From: Betaproteobacteria bacterium
GTDB taxonomy: Bacteria > Pseudomonadota > Gammaproteobacteria > Burkholderiales > Thiobacteraceae
Length of the DNA stretch: 47,047 bases
NCBI GenBank assembly: GCA_025361165.1
Contig: JANYAU010000093.1
Span: 1 to 47,047 of the forward strand
Direction: 5' to 3'
Positions within the stretch are counted from its first letter, which is position 1, and each line of letters opens with the position of its first letter. This document shows, in pieces, positions 1 to 8,692 of the stretch. The translations under genes were made by a program, and so were the position numbers. The notes under the pieces are model-generated. The model searched no databases and was not told the DNA's origin. It saw nothing but the letters and a program-made list of their open reading frames with translations.

Positions 1-76
1 CACGCTGGGCGACGTTTTTGATGCGCTCGGTCGTGCCGACCGAGGTGCCGCCGTATTTTTGTACGATCAGAGCCAT
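1..76 (-). CDS. lysC: Aspartate kinase, N-terminal fragment
   Basis: Only the first 25 codons are inside the window; the gene continues off the left edge. The minus strand reads MALIVQKYGGTSVGTTERIK, the nucleotide-binding KYGGTSV start typical of aspartokinases, which phosphorylate aspartate in the first step of lysine, threonine and methionine synthesis. The ATG lies at 74-76 with a modest GGA about seven bases upstream. The fragment is too short for the ORF track. The alternative, another amino-acid kinase, is unlikely because the N-terminus matches aspartokinase so closely. Confidence 0.88.
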   Translation of the reverse strand, partial: MALIVQKYGGTSVGTTERIKNVAQR

Positions 77-98
77 GCGTGTTCCAAAAAAAGGACAA

Positions 99-104
99 AT
101 TATA
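99..104 (-). promoter_or_regulatory. Probable -10 box of lysC
   Basis: The minus strand has a perfect TATAAT here, 22 bases before the lysC ATG, so the leader would be short (about 15 bases). No convincing -35 hexamer lies 16-18 bases upstream. The box is seen; its use is inferred. Confidence 0.5.
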
Positions 105-377
105 CCGAAATTGAACACTATAGAGGAATTGGCGGGAACCGCGACGAAGCTTCGTGCAAGTTGTCGATCTCATGACGATTTAGTTTTGGGAGTGATCACC
201 CTACACGCTACGCAGTAAAAAAACCTTAACCACCTGAAGCCATTGATTCATAGGGACGGCAACTTAGGCGCTGCTATGCTAAAATTCACAAAATAGTAAT
301 GAATCGAACCTGGCATTACATTTGCATGTCAAAGCCATAGAACATGTATCTGTAAACTGTTGGAAAAGGAAATATCC
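105..377. other. Divergent intergenic region, lysC / HTH gene
   Basis: No gene is visible in the roughly 300 bases between the two divergent starts. Two perfect palindromes could be operators: ACGAAGCTTCGT at 144-155 and GTGATCAC at 192-199. A TAAAAT at 280-285 is the best -10 candidate for the downstream gene, without a good -35. Function is not established. Confidence 0.35.
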
Positions 378-683
378 ATGAAATTGCTGGAAAAGGTAGT
401 AAATCCGCGGGATGTCCGGCGCAAGCTTGGTCTCAATCAACAAGATTTCTGGACCAAGATTGGCGTCACCCAGAGCGGTGGTTCGCGCTACGAAAGTGGA
501 CGTAAAATGCCCAAGCCGGTGAAAGAATTGCTGCGCTTGGTGCATGTGGAGCAGATCGATCTCAGCCGCCTCAAACGCGAAGATCTCGAAATTATTGAGT
601 ATCTGAAAGACGCTCACCCCGACCTGTATAAAAGCTTGAAAAAAGCGGCCAAAGGCGGGCGTAAGGGTTCCGAAGCGGAATAA
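378..683 (+). CDS. Small helix-turn-helix (XRE-like) DNA-binding protein
   Basis: A 101-residue protein. Residues of roughly 10-45 have the pattern of an XRE/Cro-type helix-turn-helix, with LGLNQQDFWTKIGVTQSGGS followed by RYESGR, as in repressors that pair an N-terminal helix with a recognition helix. The rest is a short charged helical tail ending in a basic stretch (KKAAKGGRKG). I chose the ATG at 378 because AAAAGGAAA lies seven bases upstream; the ORF-track start at 360 is an upstream TTG with no ribosome site. It stands alone between lysC (divergent) and a convergent radical SAM gene, so the target is unknown. It is probably a conserved transcription factor rather than an antitoxin, since no toxin partner is adjacent. 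Confidence 0.75.
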   Translation: MKLLEKVVNPRDVRRKLGLNQQDFWTKIGVTQSGGSRYESGRKMPKPVKELLRLVHVEQIDLSRLKREDLEIIEYLKDAHPDLYKSLKKAAKGGRKGSEAE

Positions 684-702
684 GGGCAATCGTCGGAGTT
701 AG

Positions 703-1566
703 CTACGGAGTAATCCGTACTGCTAACCCCAACTGTTCGATACGCCGTCCCAAATCTTCCAGCCACGCTTGTGGCAGGGCAGAGAGTCGCGGTGCTTCCG
801 GTTGATGGCTCTGGCGTGCGATACCGTAAAGTAATACGCCCTTGAGCTTTACTCCTTGCGCGATCAAGCGCGAAAGAAACGCTAAATAGGCTTGTTGTTC
901 CACGGACGAGGGCGGGATACCGTCGAGTGCAAACATACAGGTTTGCACCCAGCTCGGGCATAAGGATGCGGCAAGCGTTAGGTGTTCCGCGGTTTTCTTC
1001 AGCGACTGGCGCGTGTTGTTGATGCGTGCCATGCCTTCGGGCGCGGCGGAGTCGAGCTTATACCAGACTTCACCCCCCAGTTTGGCCAGGCGTTTCAATC
1101 CGAGTTGCACCGGTTCGCGCGAAATCAAACTGCCGTTAGTGATTAAGACGAGTTTGATCTTGCCGACGAGCGCGAAGCGCTTCATCACGCGGCCGATGAG
1201 TTGAATCACTTCCGGAAATTCTTTAGCGCTGGTCGGCTCACCATTGCCGGAGAGCGCGATATCGTTGAACCGGCGTGCATCTTCCGGTACCCGCGTTTGC
1301 ATAAAATCGCCTTGCAGAATATCGGTCAGCATCGCTGTCAGCTCGGTTTCTAATTGCTTGAGATCAATCCGCGGTGCGGCACCGCGCTTGAGATCCGGCA
1401 CCTGGCAGTAGATACAGCGCCAATTGCAGGCGTTGTTCGGGTTCAGATTAATGCCGACCGACACCCCGCCCGCACGGCGCGACACGACTGGGTAAACATA
1501 AGTCATATGCGAGGCGTCGCGGTCGTGGTCGCGGATCGAAAGTGAGATTTTGCTCGGCTTAGGCAT
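703..1566 (-). CDS. Radical SAM protein, Fe-S oxidoreductase of unknown role
   Basis: A 287-residue protein with the radical SAM cluster motif CNWRCIYC (CX3CX2C) near residue 47, followed by QVPDLKRG. SGNGEPTSAKEF near residue 110 matches the GGE-like SAM-binding segment. Radical SAM enzymes use a 4Fe-4S cluster to cleave S-adenosylmethionine and generate a radical. The cluster spacing and surrounding residues resemble the COG0731-type Fe-S oxidoreductases distantly related to TYW1, not QueE, which is shorter and organised differently. It is divergent from queD with 65 bases between them, which hints at but does not prove a link to modified-base chemistry. The substrate is not known to me. 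Confidence 0.75.
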   Translation of the reverse strand: MPKPSKISLSIRDHDRDASHMTYVYPVVSRRAGGVSVGINLNPNNACNWRCIYCQVPDLKRGAAPRIDLKQLETELTAMLTDILQGDFMQTRVPEDARRFNDIALSGNGEPTSAKEFPEVIQLIGRVMKRFALVGKIKLVLITNGSLISREPVQLGLKRLAKLGGEVWYKLDSAAPEGMARINNTRQSLKKTAEHLTLAASLCPSWVQTCMFALDGIPPSSVEQQAYLAFLSRLIAQGVKLKGVLLYGIARQSHQPEAPRLSALPQAWLEDLGRRIEQLGLAVRITP

Positions 1567-1631
1567 AGTTGCATTCTAAAGCCTAATTCTCGAAATGTTA
1601 TACTGACAAGAATTATGAGTGGTTTGATTCA

Positions 1632-2081
1632 ATGTTAATTACCCGCAGACTCGAATTCGATGCCGGCCATCGTATTCCGCACCACAAGAGCCAATGCCGG
1701 CATCTGCACGGCCACCGTTACGCGCTGGAAATCACGCTTTCGGGCGAAGTGATTGAGACCGAGGGCGTGTCCGAGCAGGGTATGGTGATGGACTTTTCAG
1801 ACGTGAAAGACATTGCGCTGGAGAAAATCGCCAATGTGTGGGACCACGCGTTTCTGGTGTATCGCGGCGATAGCGAAGTGCTCGATTTTCTCAATAGCCT
1901 AGCCGGGCATAAGACCGTCGTGCTGGATAGCGTGCCCACCGCGGAGAATCTCGCGCTTGCTGCGTTCAAAATACTCGAGGCTGCGTATATCGATGTCTAT
2001 GGCGACCATCTGCGGCTCGAACGCGTGCGCCTGTACGAAACACCCAACAACTGGGCCGACGCCGTGCGCGGCCAGATCTAA
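1632..2081 (+). CDS. queD: 6-carboxy-5,6,7,8-tetrahydropterin synthase
   Basis: A 149-residue member of the PTPS/QueD family, which converts dihydroneopterin triphosphate to 6-carboxytetrahydropterin in the queuosine/7-deazaguanine pathway. The zinc-binding histidines are seen in DAGHRIPHH and HLHGHRY, with the catalytic cysteine in [28 protein letters not shown] and the C-terminal LYETPNNW are all family signatures. Length is normal for bacterial QueD, somewhat longer than the E. coli enzyme. TATACT at 1599-1604 may be its -10 box. The ppa gene follows after 11 bases, probably co-transcribed. No queE or queC is in the window. Confidence 0.93.
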   Translation: MLITRRLEFDAGHRIPHHKSQCRHLHGHRYALEITLSGEVIETEGVSEQGMVMDFSDVKDIALEKIANVWDHAFLVYRGDSEVLDFLNSLAGHKTVVLDSVPTAENLALAAFKILEAAYIDVYGDHLRLERVRLYETPNNWADAVRGQI

Positions 2082-2092
2082 GGAATAGCAAA

Positions 2093-2641
2093 ATGAATTT
2101 GGATAAAGTTACTTCCGGCCGCGATGTGCCGAACGACATCAATGTCATCATCGAAATCCCGATGCACGGCGATCCGATTAAATATGAAGTGGACAAAGAA
2201 ACCGGTGCCATGTTCGTCGATCGCTTCATGTCCACCGCCATGCACTATCCCTGTAATTACGGTTATGTGCCGCACACGCTATCGGAAGACGGTGACCCGG
2301 TGGATGTGCTGGTGGTAACGCCGGTGGCGCTGATTACCGGTGTGGTGGTGCGCTGCCGCCCGGTCGGCATGCTCAAGATGACGGACGAGGCGGGGATCGA
2401 TGCAAAAATCATCGCTGTGCCCGTCGATAAATTATGCGTCCTCTACAAAGATATCCAAAAGCCGGATGACTTGTCGTCGCTCCTGCTCAGGCAAATTTCG
2501 CACTTCTTCGAACACTACAAAGATCTGGAACCCAATAAATGGGTGAAGGTGGAAGGTTGGGTCGATGCGGATGCTGCAAAAGCGGAAATCATGGCTGGCG
2601 TTGCGCGCTATCAACAGGCCTCGCCGAAACCGAATTTCTAG
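2093..2641 (+). CDS. ppa: Inorganic pyrophosphatase (family I)
   Basis: A 182-residue soluble family I pyrophosphatase, hydrolysing pyrophosphate to two phosphates and so pulling biosynthetic reactions forward. Seen: [18 protein letters not shown] (substrate-binding Lys/Glu), [11 protein letters not shown] and the metal-binding acidic signature DGDPVDVLV, then KWVKVEGW near the C-terminus. Length is standard for bacterial type I enzymes. It is 11 bases downstream of queD, start ATG preceded by AAGGAATAG. Its stop codon (2639-2641) directly abuts the stop of the convergent dnaJ gene, leaving no intergenic DNA for a terminator. Confidence 0.96.
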   Translation: MNLDKVTSGRDVPNDINVIIEIPMHGDPIKYEVDKETGAMFVDRFMSTAMHYPCNYGYVPHTLSEDGDPVDVLVVTPVALITGVVVRCRPVGMLKMTDEAGIDAKIIAVPVDKLCVLYKDIQKPDDLSSLLLRQISHFFEHYKDLEPNKWVKVEGWVDADAAKAEIMAGVARYQQASPKPNF

Positions 2642-3748
2642 TTATTGCGCGAAAAAATCCTTCACTCTATCCATCCACCCCTTGGCGCGCGGGTTATTGT
2701 CTTGGCCTTGGCTGATGGCCTCTAACTCGTGCAGCAATTCCTTCTGCCGCGCGTTGAGATTGATCGGGGTTTCGATCACTACGTGGCAATAGAGATCGCC
2801 GTATTGTTGGCTGCGTACGCCTTTAATGCCTTTGCCGCGCAGGCGGAATACTTTGCCGGTTTGGGTTTCTTCCGCGACTTTTATTTTGGCCTGGCCGTCT
2901 AAAGTGGGGATATCGATTTCGCCGCCGAGCGCGGCGGTGGTAAAGCTCACTGGCATTTCGCAGTGCAAATCGTCGTGATCGCGTTTGAACACCGGATGCT
3001 CTTTGATCTGGATCATCACATACAGATCGCCGGGTGGTCCGCTGTTGATGCCATGCTCGCCTTCGCCGGAGAGGCGAATGCGGTCGCCTTCGTCCACGCC
3101 GGCGGGGATTTTTACCGACAAGGTTTTATGCTGTTTCACCCGGCCCGCGCCGTGGCACGCGGTACAGGGATCGGCGATGGTTTTGCCGCTGCCGTGACAA
3201 GTGGGGCAGGTCTGCTGAATCGAGAAAAAGCCCTGCTGCATGCGTACTTGGCCGTGGCCGCCACACATGCTGCACGTGGCCGCTTGGGTGCCGGGCTTAG
3301 CGCCGGTGCCTTCGCAGGTCTCGCACACTTCCATGGTGGGAATGCGGATTTTGGTTTCGGTGCCGCGCGCGGCTTCTTCGAGAGAAATTTCTAAGTTGTA
3401 GCGCAGGTCGGCACCGCGATAGACATTGGTGCGGCGTCCGCCGCCGCCACCACCGAAGATGTCGCCGAAAATGTCGGAGAAGGCATCGGCGAAATTACCG
3501 AAGCCTTGTCCGCCGCCGCTGGCATCCATGCCGGCATGGCCAAATTGATCGTACTGCGCGCGCTTGTTGCCGTCGGACAATATCTCATAGGCTTCTTTCG
3601 CCTCTTTGAATTTGTCTTCGGCTTCGTGGCTATCCGGATTGCGATCCGGATGGTGTTTCATGGCGAGCTTGCGGTATGCCTTTTTGATATCGTCTTCGGC
3701 AGCGTCGCGGTTGACGCTCAGCACTTCGTAATAATCGCGTTTGGACAT
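2642..3748 (-). CDS. dnaJ: Chaperone DnaJ (Hsp40)
   Basis: A 368-residue type I Hsp40, the cochaperone that delivers unfolded clients to DnaK and stimulates its ATPase. The J domain occupies residues 1-70 with HPD at 33-35. It is followed by a Gly/Phe-rich linker (about 75-105) and the zinc domain with all four repeats [24 protein letters not shown] and CTACHGAG, then the two substrate-binding beta domains. Nothing is missing. It is last in the minus-strand grpE-dnaK-dnaJ block, separated from dnaK by a palindromic repeat that also contains the DNA just before its start. It ends flush against ppa. Confidence 0.98.
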   Translation of the reverse strand: MSKRDYYEVLSVNRDAAEDDIKKAYRKLAMKHHPDRNPDSHEAEDKFKEAKEAYEILSDGNKRAQYDQFGHAGMDASGGGQGFGNFADAFSDIFGDIFGGGGGGRRTNVYRGADLRYNLEISLEEAARGTETKIRIPTMEVCETCEGTGAKPGTQAATCSMCGGHGQVRMQQGFFSIQQTCPTCHGSGKTIADPCTACHGAGRVKQHKTLSVKIPAGVDEGDRIRLSGEGEHGINSGPPGDLYVMIQIKEHPVFKRDHDDLHCEMPVSFTTAALGGEIDIPTLDGQAKIKVAEETQTGKVFRLRGKGIKGVRSQQYGDLYCHVVIETPINLNARQKELLHELEAISQGQDNNPRAKGWMDRVKDFFAQ

Positions 3749-3758
3749 TTAGATCACT

Positions 3759-3828
3759 CGCCACAGAGCACACAAAGGGCACAGAGCTTAACAGAGTCGC
3801 CTCTGGGTTCTCTGTGCCCTCGGTGGCA
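3759..3828. repeat. CACAGAG-type imperfect inverted repeat
   Basis: This fills most of the 89-base dnaK-dnaJ spacer. The left arm begins GCCACAGAGCACACAAAGGG and contains GGGCACAGAG. The right arm, read in reverse complement, is GCCACCGAGGGCACAGAGAA followed by CCCAGAGG. Each arm is made of CACAGAG-like units spaced about 8-10 bases. It can fold into a long hairpin between the two cistrons. It may influence dnaJ translation or messenger stability, but that is inference. Confidence 0.75.
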
Positions 3829-3837
3829 GAAGATAAA

Positions 3838-5757
3838 TTATTTCTGGTCTTTTACTTCTTCGAATTCGGCGTCCACCACGTCTTCATCCGTTTTGCCGCC
3901 AGCGCCAGCGCCCGCGGCACCGCTTGCACCGGCTTGCGCCGCCTGCGCCTGCATTTGCTCGGCGAGTTTGTGCGAGGCAGTTCCCAGCGCTTGCGTCTTG
4001 GCTTCGATGGTTTCTTTGTCGTTGGACTTGAGTGCTTCCTCGGCGTCCTTGATCGCGGTTTCGATGGCGCTTTTTTCATCGGCACTGACTTTATCGCCGT
4101 GTTCAATCAAGGTCTTTTTCACCGAGTGGATCAGCGCATCGCATTGATTGCGCGCATCGACCAGTTCGCGCTGCTTGTGATCTTCCTCGGCATGCGTTTC
4201 GCCGTCACGCACCATGCGCTGGACTTCCTCGTCGGAGAGACCGGAGTTGGCTTTGATGGTGATTTTGGCTTCTTTACCGCTGGCTTTGTCTTTGGCCGAG
4301 ACATGCAGAATGCCGTTGGCGTCGATGTCGAAGGCCACTTCGATCTGTGGCATGCCGCGTGGCGCAGGCGGAATGTCGCCCAGGTTGAACTGACCCAAGC
4401 TCTTATTCGCAGCCGCCATTTCGCGCTCGCCTTGCAGCACCTGAATGGTCACCGCCGTTTGATTGTCGTCCGCGGTGGAGAACACTTGCTGCGCCTTGGT
4501 CGGAATCGTGGTGTTCTTCTGGATCAGCTTGGTCATGACGCCGCCCAGGGTTTCGATGCCGAGCGACAAGGGCGTCACGTCGAGCAACAGCACGTCTTTG
4601 ACTTCGCCTTGCAACACGCCGCCTTGGATCGCCGCACCGACGGCGACTGCTTCATCCGGATTCACATCGCGGCGCGGCTCTTTGCCGAAGAACGCTTTCA
4701 CTTTTTCTTGCACTTTCGGCATGCGCGTCATGCCGCCGACCAGGATCACATCTTCGATATCGGAGATCTTAATGCCCGAATCTTTGATCGCCATCTGGCA
4801 GGGGCCGATGGTACGCTCGATCAATTCCTCCACCAGGCTTTCGAACTTGGCGCGGGTGATCTTCACGTTCAAGTGTTTCGGGCCTGATGCATCGGCGGTG
4901 ATGTAGGGCAGATTCACTTCGGTTTGCTGCGCCGAAGACAACTCGATCTTGGCTTTTTCTGCCGCTTCTTTCAGGCGTTGCAGCGCGAGCATGTCTTTTC
5001 TCAAGTCGATGCCTTGCTCTTTCTTGAACTCATCCGCCAGGTAGTCGATCACGCGCTGGTCGAAGTCTTCGCCGCCCAGGAAGGTATCGCCGTTGGTGGA
5101 CAGCACTTCGAACTGATGCTCGCCTTCGACTTCGGCGATTTCGATAATGGAAATATCGAAGGTGCCGCCGCCCAGGTCGTACACGGCGATTTTGCGGTCG
5201 CCTTCTTTCTTGTCCATGCCGAAGGCCAGCGCGGCCGCGGTTGGCTCGTTGATGATACGTTTAACTTCCAGGCCGGCGATGCGCCCGGCGTCTTTGGTGG
5301 CTTGGCGCTGCGAATCGTTGAAATAAGCGGGCACGGTGATCACAGCCTCCGTGACTTCTTCACCGAGATAATCCTCCGCGGTTTTCTTCATCTTGCGCAG
5401 CACTTGGGCGGAAATTTCCGGCGGGGCCATTTTCTTGCCGCGCACTTCCACCCAGGCATCGTTGTTGTCCGCCTTCACGATGGTGTAGGGCACGAGGCTC
5501 ACGTCTTTTTGCACCATGGGTTCATCGAAGCGGCGGCCGATTAGGCGCTTCACCGCGAACAGCGTGTTCTTGGGGTTGGTGATCCCTTGGCGTTTGGCGG
5601 ACGCGCCAACCAGAATTTCGTCGTTGTCGGTATAGGCAACGATAGATGGCGTGGTGCGCGCGCCTTCCGCGTTCTCGATTACTTTAGGCTTGCCGCCTTC
5701 CATGATCGCGACGCAAGAGTTGGTCGTACCCAGGTCAATGCCGATAATTTTTCCCAT
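3838..5757 (-). CDS. dnaK: Chaperone DnaK (Hsp70)
   Basis: A 639-residue Hsp70. It starts [15 protein letters not shown], the phosphate-1 loop of the ATPase. Further signatures are [26 protein letters not shown] and [11 protein letters not shown]. The interdomain linker [15 protein letters not shown] is followed by the peptide-binding domain, a helical lid, and a Gly/Ala-rich tail ending [14 protein letters not shown], all as in proteobacterial DnaK. The ribosome site is AGAGGAAAG just before the ATG. It has its own sigma-32-type promoter in the grpE-dnaK spacer in addition to readthrough from grpE. Confidence 0.99.
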   Translation of the reverse strand: MGKIIGIDLGTTNSCVAIMEGGKPKVIENAEGARTTPSIVAYTDNDEILVGASAKRQGITNPKNTLFAVKRLIGRRFDEPMVQKDVSLVPYTIVKADNNDAWVEVRGKKMAPPEISAQVLRKMKKTAEDYLGEEVTEAVITVPAYFNDSQRQATKDAGRIAGLEVKRIINEPTAAALAFGMDKKEGDRKIAVYDLGGGTFDISIIEIAEVEGEHQFEVLSTNGDTFLGGEDFDQRVIDYLADEFKKEQGIDLRKDMLALQRLKEAAEKAKIELSSAQQTEVNLPYITADASGPKHLNVKITRAKFESLVEELIERTIGPCQMAIKDSGIKISDIEDVILVGGMTRMPKVQEKVKAFFGKEPRRDVNPDEAVAVGAAIQGGVLQGEVKDVLLLDVTPLSLGIETLGGVMTKLIQKNTTIPTKAQQVFSTADDNQTAVTIQVLQGEREMAAANKSLGQFNLGDIPPAPRGMPQIEVAFDIDANGILHVSAKDKASGKEAKITIKANSGLSDEEVQRMVRDGETHAEEDHKQRELVDARNQCDALIHSVKKTLIEHGDKVSADEKSAIETAIKDAEEALKSNDKETIEAKTQALGTASHKLAEQMQAQAAQAGASGAAGAGAGGKTDEDVVDAEFEEVKDQK

Positions 5758-5795
5758 GATTGCTTTCCTCTAAAAAGATAATTGCTTGTTCTGTT

Positions 5796-5824
5796 AAGTG
5801 GGGCGCGCGGTAGGGTTTTTCAAG
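5796..5824 (-). promoter_or_regulatory. Sigma-32 heat-shock promoter of dnaK
   Basis: On the minus strand, CTTGAAA (5824-5818) is followed after 14 bases by CCCCACTT (5803-5796). The known sigma-32 consensus is CTTGAAA, 13-14 bases, CCCCATNT, so only one defined position differs. The start site would lie near 5789, giving a leader of about 30 bases before the dnaK ATG. Confidence 0.8.
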
Positions 5825-5833
5825 CACCCTAGT

Positions 5834-6355
5834 TCAGATTTGCGGCGCTTTGGCCACCGAAACCAAGGCCGGGCGCAGCACCCGCCCATGCAAGACATAA
5901 CCTTTTTGCATCACCATCACCACCGTATTCGGCTCGGCATCGGCTTCCACCATGGCCATCGCCTGATGTTGATGCGGGTCGAATTTTTCGCCCATGGGGT
6001 TAATTTCCTGAATTTGAAATTTGCCGAACACCGTTGCCAGTTGCTTTAAGGTCAATTCAACGCCGCTCTTTAGCGTTTCCAAACTGGCATCCGTGGCAAG
6101 CGTCGCCTCTAGTGCGTCTTTCACTGCGAGTAGCTCGCCGGAAAAGCCCTCGATGGCGAACTTACGCGCACTCTCCGCTTCTTGATGGCCGCGGCGGCGG
6201 ATGTTTTCGGTCTCGGCCTTGGCGTACATCCAAGCATCGTAATGTTCTTGGGCCTTGAGTTCGGCTTCCTTCAGCAGTTCTTCTAAGCTGGGCATAACTT
6301 CCACTTGCGGCGCAGCCGCAGGGTTTTCGGGTAGGGTGTTTTCTTGATTCGACAT
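5834..6355 (-). CDS. grpE: Nucleotide exchange factor GrpE
   Basis: A 173-residue GrpE, which releases ADP from DnaK and so resets the chaperone cycle. It has an acidic, proline-containing N-terminal stretch, a long helix (about 35-90) with [12 protein letters not shown], and a C-terminal beta domain with [18 protein letters not shown] and the ending [11 protein letters not shown], all family signatures. I start it at the ATG at 6355 (MSNQENT), with GGAG seven bases upstream; the ORF-track start at 6406 is a TTG inside the promoter region. It precedes dnaK on the same strand. Confidence 0.97.
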   Translation of the reverse strand: MSNQENTLPENPAAAPQVEVMPSLEELLKEAELKAQEHYDAWMYAKAETENIRRRGHQEAESARKFAIEGFSGELLAVKDALEATLATDASLETLKSGVELTLKQLATVFGKFQIQEINPMGEKFDPHQHQAMAMVEADAEPNTVVMVMQKGYVLHGRVLRPALVSVAKAPQI

Positions 6356-6379
6356 GCAATTCTCCAAAGTCTCCGAGGC

Positions 6380-6407
6380 ATATTGGGCTGTGTATCCGCA
6401 TTTCAAG
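6380..6407 (-). promoter_or_regulatory. Sigma-32 heat-shock promoter of grpE
   Basis: On the minus strand, a perfect CTTGAAA (6407-6401) is followed after 13 bases by CCCAATAT (6387-6380), one change from the sigma-32 consensus CCCCATNT. The start site is predicted near 6373, about 18 bases before the grpE ATG. No CIRCE operator overlaps it. Confidence 0.8.
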
Positions 6408-6442
6408 AGCAGGATATGAATGAACTGCGGTGGGATAGCGCG

Positions 6443-7540
6443 CTAGTTTTTCGAACCTAAGGCCAGGGCGCGGCTCCGCGATGATTCTGCAGCTTGGTTG
6501 AGTTGTACGGGGTCTTCCGCTAGCCAGCCTTGCAGATTGCTTAGCGCAATGTCGGTGAGCGCGCGGATCCAATCCGGGCGTTCGTTGAGGCAGGGAATAT
6601 AGTGAAATTCTTTGCCACCGCTGGAAAGAAATGCTACGCGGCATTCCATCGCGATTTCTTCCAGGGTTTCCAGGCAATCGGAAACAAAACCCGGGCAGAC
6701 CACGTCCACGCGTCCGGTGCCCTTGCGCCCCAAATCCTCCAGCGTGGCTTGGGTGTAAGGCTTGAGCCACTCGGCGCGGCCGAAACGCGATTGGAAGGTA
6801 AGCACGAATTGCTCCGGCTTGAGTCCCAATTGTTCCGCAAGCAAGCGCCCGGTCTTTTGGCATTCGCAGTGGTAGGGGTCACCCTTATCGAGGGAGAAAC
6901 GCGGCACGCCGTGGAAACTCATCACCAGTTTGCCCGGTCGGCCGTTTTGCATCCAGTAATCATTGATGCTTTGCGCCAGCGCGGCGATATAGCCTGGGTC
7001 GTCATGGTAATGCTTGATTACACGCAGGGCCGGCAGGTTGCGCGTTTTTTCCAGCGCGGCGAATACCGCATCCAGCGCACTGGCAGTGGAACTGGCCGCA
7101 TATTGCGGGTAGAGCGGAATGACGAGCAGGCGGTCGCAGCCTTGCGCTTTGAGTTTCTTGATGACGCTCTCTACGCTGGGCGTGCCATAACGCATGGCGT
7201 AATCAACCGCGAACGGCGTACGGGTACGCTCGCCAAGATAACCTTGCAGCAGCTTGGTTTGCTTTTGCGTATGTACCAGCAGGGGCGAGCCATCTTGAGT
7301 CCAAATCTGCGCGTATTTCGCCGCGGATTTTTTCGGGCGGGTATTGAGAATAATCAGATTTAGAATCGGCCACCAAGCCAAGCGTGGAATCTCGATCACG
7401 CGCGGGTCGGACAAAAATTCTTTGAGATACGGCCGCAGCGCCGCGGCCGTGGGTGCGGCGGGTGTGCCGAGATTGATCAATAACACCCCGATTTTGGGGA
7501 TCGTTCCGTGGGTGTAGGGCGGCTCAGGGTGGAAAGGCAT
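6443..7540 (-). CDS. hemH: Ferrochelatase
   Basis: A 365-residue ferrochelatase, inserting ferrous iron into protoporphyrin IX as the last step of haem synthesis. [14 protein letters not shown] near the N-terminus, [13 protein letters not shown], the active-site histidine in LVMSFHGVP, the YHCECQKT stretch, [13 protein letters not shown] and the acidic pocket in [11 protein letters not shown] are all seen. Length is typical for betaproteobacteria. The ATG at 7540 (MPFHPEPPY) is preferred to the ORF-track TTG at 7561, which lies in repeat DNA; neither has a good ribosome site. It sits between hrcA and grpE on the same strand. Confidence 0.95.
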   Translation of the reverse strand: MPFHPEPPYTHGTIPKIGVLLINLGTPAAPTAAALRPYLKEFLSDPRVIEIPRLAWWPILNLIILNTRPKKSAAKYAQIWTQDGSPLLVHTQKQTKLLQGYLGERTRTPFAVDYAMRYGTPSVESVIKKLKAQGCDRLLVIPLYPQYAASSTASALDAVFAALEKTRNLPALRVIKHYHDDPGYIAALAQSINDYWMQNGRPGKLVMSFHGVPRFSLDKGDPYHCECQKTGRLLAEQLGLKPEQFVLTFQSRFGRAEWLKPYTQATLEDLGRKGTGRVDVVCPGFVSDCLETLEEIAMECRVAFLSSGGKEFHYIPCLNERPDWIRALTDIALSNLQGWLAEDPVQLNQAAESSRSRALALGSKN

Positions 7541-7560
7541 GGCGAATTGTAAGCGATGCA

Positions 7561-7593
7561 ATTACCGATTACCTAATCACCCAATCACTTGTG
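7561..7593 (-). repeat. Tandem octamer repeat between hrcA and hemH
   Basis: Read on the minus strand right after the hrcA stop there are degenerate 8-base units: GTGATTGG, GTGATTAG, GTAATCGG, TAATTGCA. Only one arm is present; I find no inverted partner nearby. It is distinct in sequence from the other intergenic repeats of the window but has the same location, a gene border. Confidence 0.55.
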
Positions 7594-8619
7594 TTAGTGA
7601 TACGACAGCGCGCTCGACAACAGCTTGGCGGTGATGTCCACAATCGGAATCACGCGGTCATAAGCCATGCGCGTCGGGCCGATCACGCCGACGGTGCCGA
7701 TCACTTGGCCGTTCACTTCATACGGTGCAGTGACCACGCTGCATTCGTCGAGCGGCATCGCGCCCGACTCGCCGCCGATGAAGATTTGCACGCCTTCGCC
7801 GTGCTGGCCGACGGCGAGTAATTGCATCAGCGCGGTTTTTTGCTCGAAGATGGCGAATAGCTTGCGCAGTTGGTTCATATTGCTGGAGAGGTCGTGCACG
7901 TTGAGGAGTTTGCCTTCGCCGGTGATGATGTACTGATCCTGAGATTCGTTGCTCGCCTCGGTGCTGGCTTCGAGCGCGGCGGTCATGAGCGTGGTCATGT
8001 CTTGGCGGATTTGCTTCAGTTCATCGTGTATCGAGTCTTTGACCTGATCTAAGGTGCGTCCCGCGTAATGCCGGTTGAAGAAGTTCGCCGCCTCGATGAG
8101 CTCGGTGGCGGTATAGGTTTGGCCCGGCATCAAGATGCGGTTTTGCACCGTGCCGTCGGTAGAAACCAAAATCATCAGAATGCGTTGTTCGGAGAGATTC
8201 AGGAATTCGATATGACGAATCGCGCTGGAACGCTTGGAGGCCAGCACCACGCCCGCGAACTGGGTGAGATCCGACATTAGGCGCGCAGCGGAGGTGATTA
8301 AGCGTTGCGGTTCGGAAGCATCAAGCTGATTTTCAAACTGCTGGATCTCACTCGACGGCAGTTTTTGCACCGTGAGCAGCGTGTCAATAAACAAGCGGTA
8401 GCCGCGCGGCGTGGGAATGCGCCCGGCGGACGTGTGCGGGCTCACGATAAATCCTAATTCTTCCAAGTCCGCCATCACATTGCGGATGGTCGCAGGGCTC
8501 AAATCCAACCCGGAATATTTGGAGAGGGTGCGCGAACCCACCGGCTGACCTTCGGCTATGTAGCGTTCGACCAGAGTTTTCAGCAGCAGTTGGGAGCGTT
8601 TATCGAGCATGGGATTCAT
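7594..8619 (-). CDS. hrcA: Heat-inducible transcription repressor HrcA
   Basis: A 341-residue HrcA, the repressor that binds CIRCE operators and is kept active by GroEL in the bacteria where it was studied. The N-terminal winged helix shows [48 protein letters not shown] and the [14 protein letters not shown] signature. The rest is the GAF-like domain and dimer arm with [13 protein letters not shown] and [12 protein letters not shown] near the end. Two in-frame ATGs (8619 and 8610) are close; the family usually begins MLDKRSQ, so 8610 is a real alternative. No CIRCE sequence is visible near grpE or dnaK, so its targets, probably groESL, lie elsewhere. Confidence 0.96.
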   Translation of the reverse strand: MNPMLDKRSQLLLKTLVERYIAEGQPVGSRTLSKYSGLDLSPATIRNVMADLEELGFIVSPHTSAGRIPTPRGYRLFIDTLLTVQKLPSSEIQQFENQLDASEPQRLITSAARLMSDLTQFAGVVLASKRSSAIRHIEFLNLSEQRILMILVSTDGTVQNRILMPGQTYTATELIEAANFFNRHYAGRTLDQVKDSIHDELKQIRQDMTTLMTAALEASTEASNESQDQYIITGEGKLLNVHDLSSNMNQLRKLFAIFEQKTALMQLLAVGQHGEGVQIFIGGESGAMPLDECSVVTAPYEVNGQVIGTVGVIGPTRMAYDRVIPIVDITAKLLSSALSYH

Positions 8620-8654
8620 TGTACTGATTTCGGCGATTTAGGGTAGTACCGTTC

Positions 8655-8683
8655 GCGACAACGGCAGCCGCGGCAGCTATAAT
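8655..8683 (+). promoter_or_regulatory. Predicted nadK promoter
   Basis: GCGACA (8655-8660), 17 bases, then a perfect TATAAT (8678-8683). Transcription should begin around 8690, while the nadK ATG is at 8693, so the messenger would be leaderless or nearly so. Confidence 0.6.
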
Positions 8684-8692
8684 CCCGGCATC

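Noticed and set aside
3814-4887. 357-residue plus-strand ORF inside dnaK
   Set aside because: Antisense shadow of dnaK; very Phe/His/Arg-rich and without recognisable domains.
6356-6442. CIRCE operator before grpE
   Set aside because: No TTAGCACTC-N9-GAGTGCTAA-like inverted repeat is present; the region fits sigma-32 instead.
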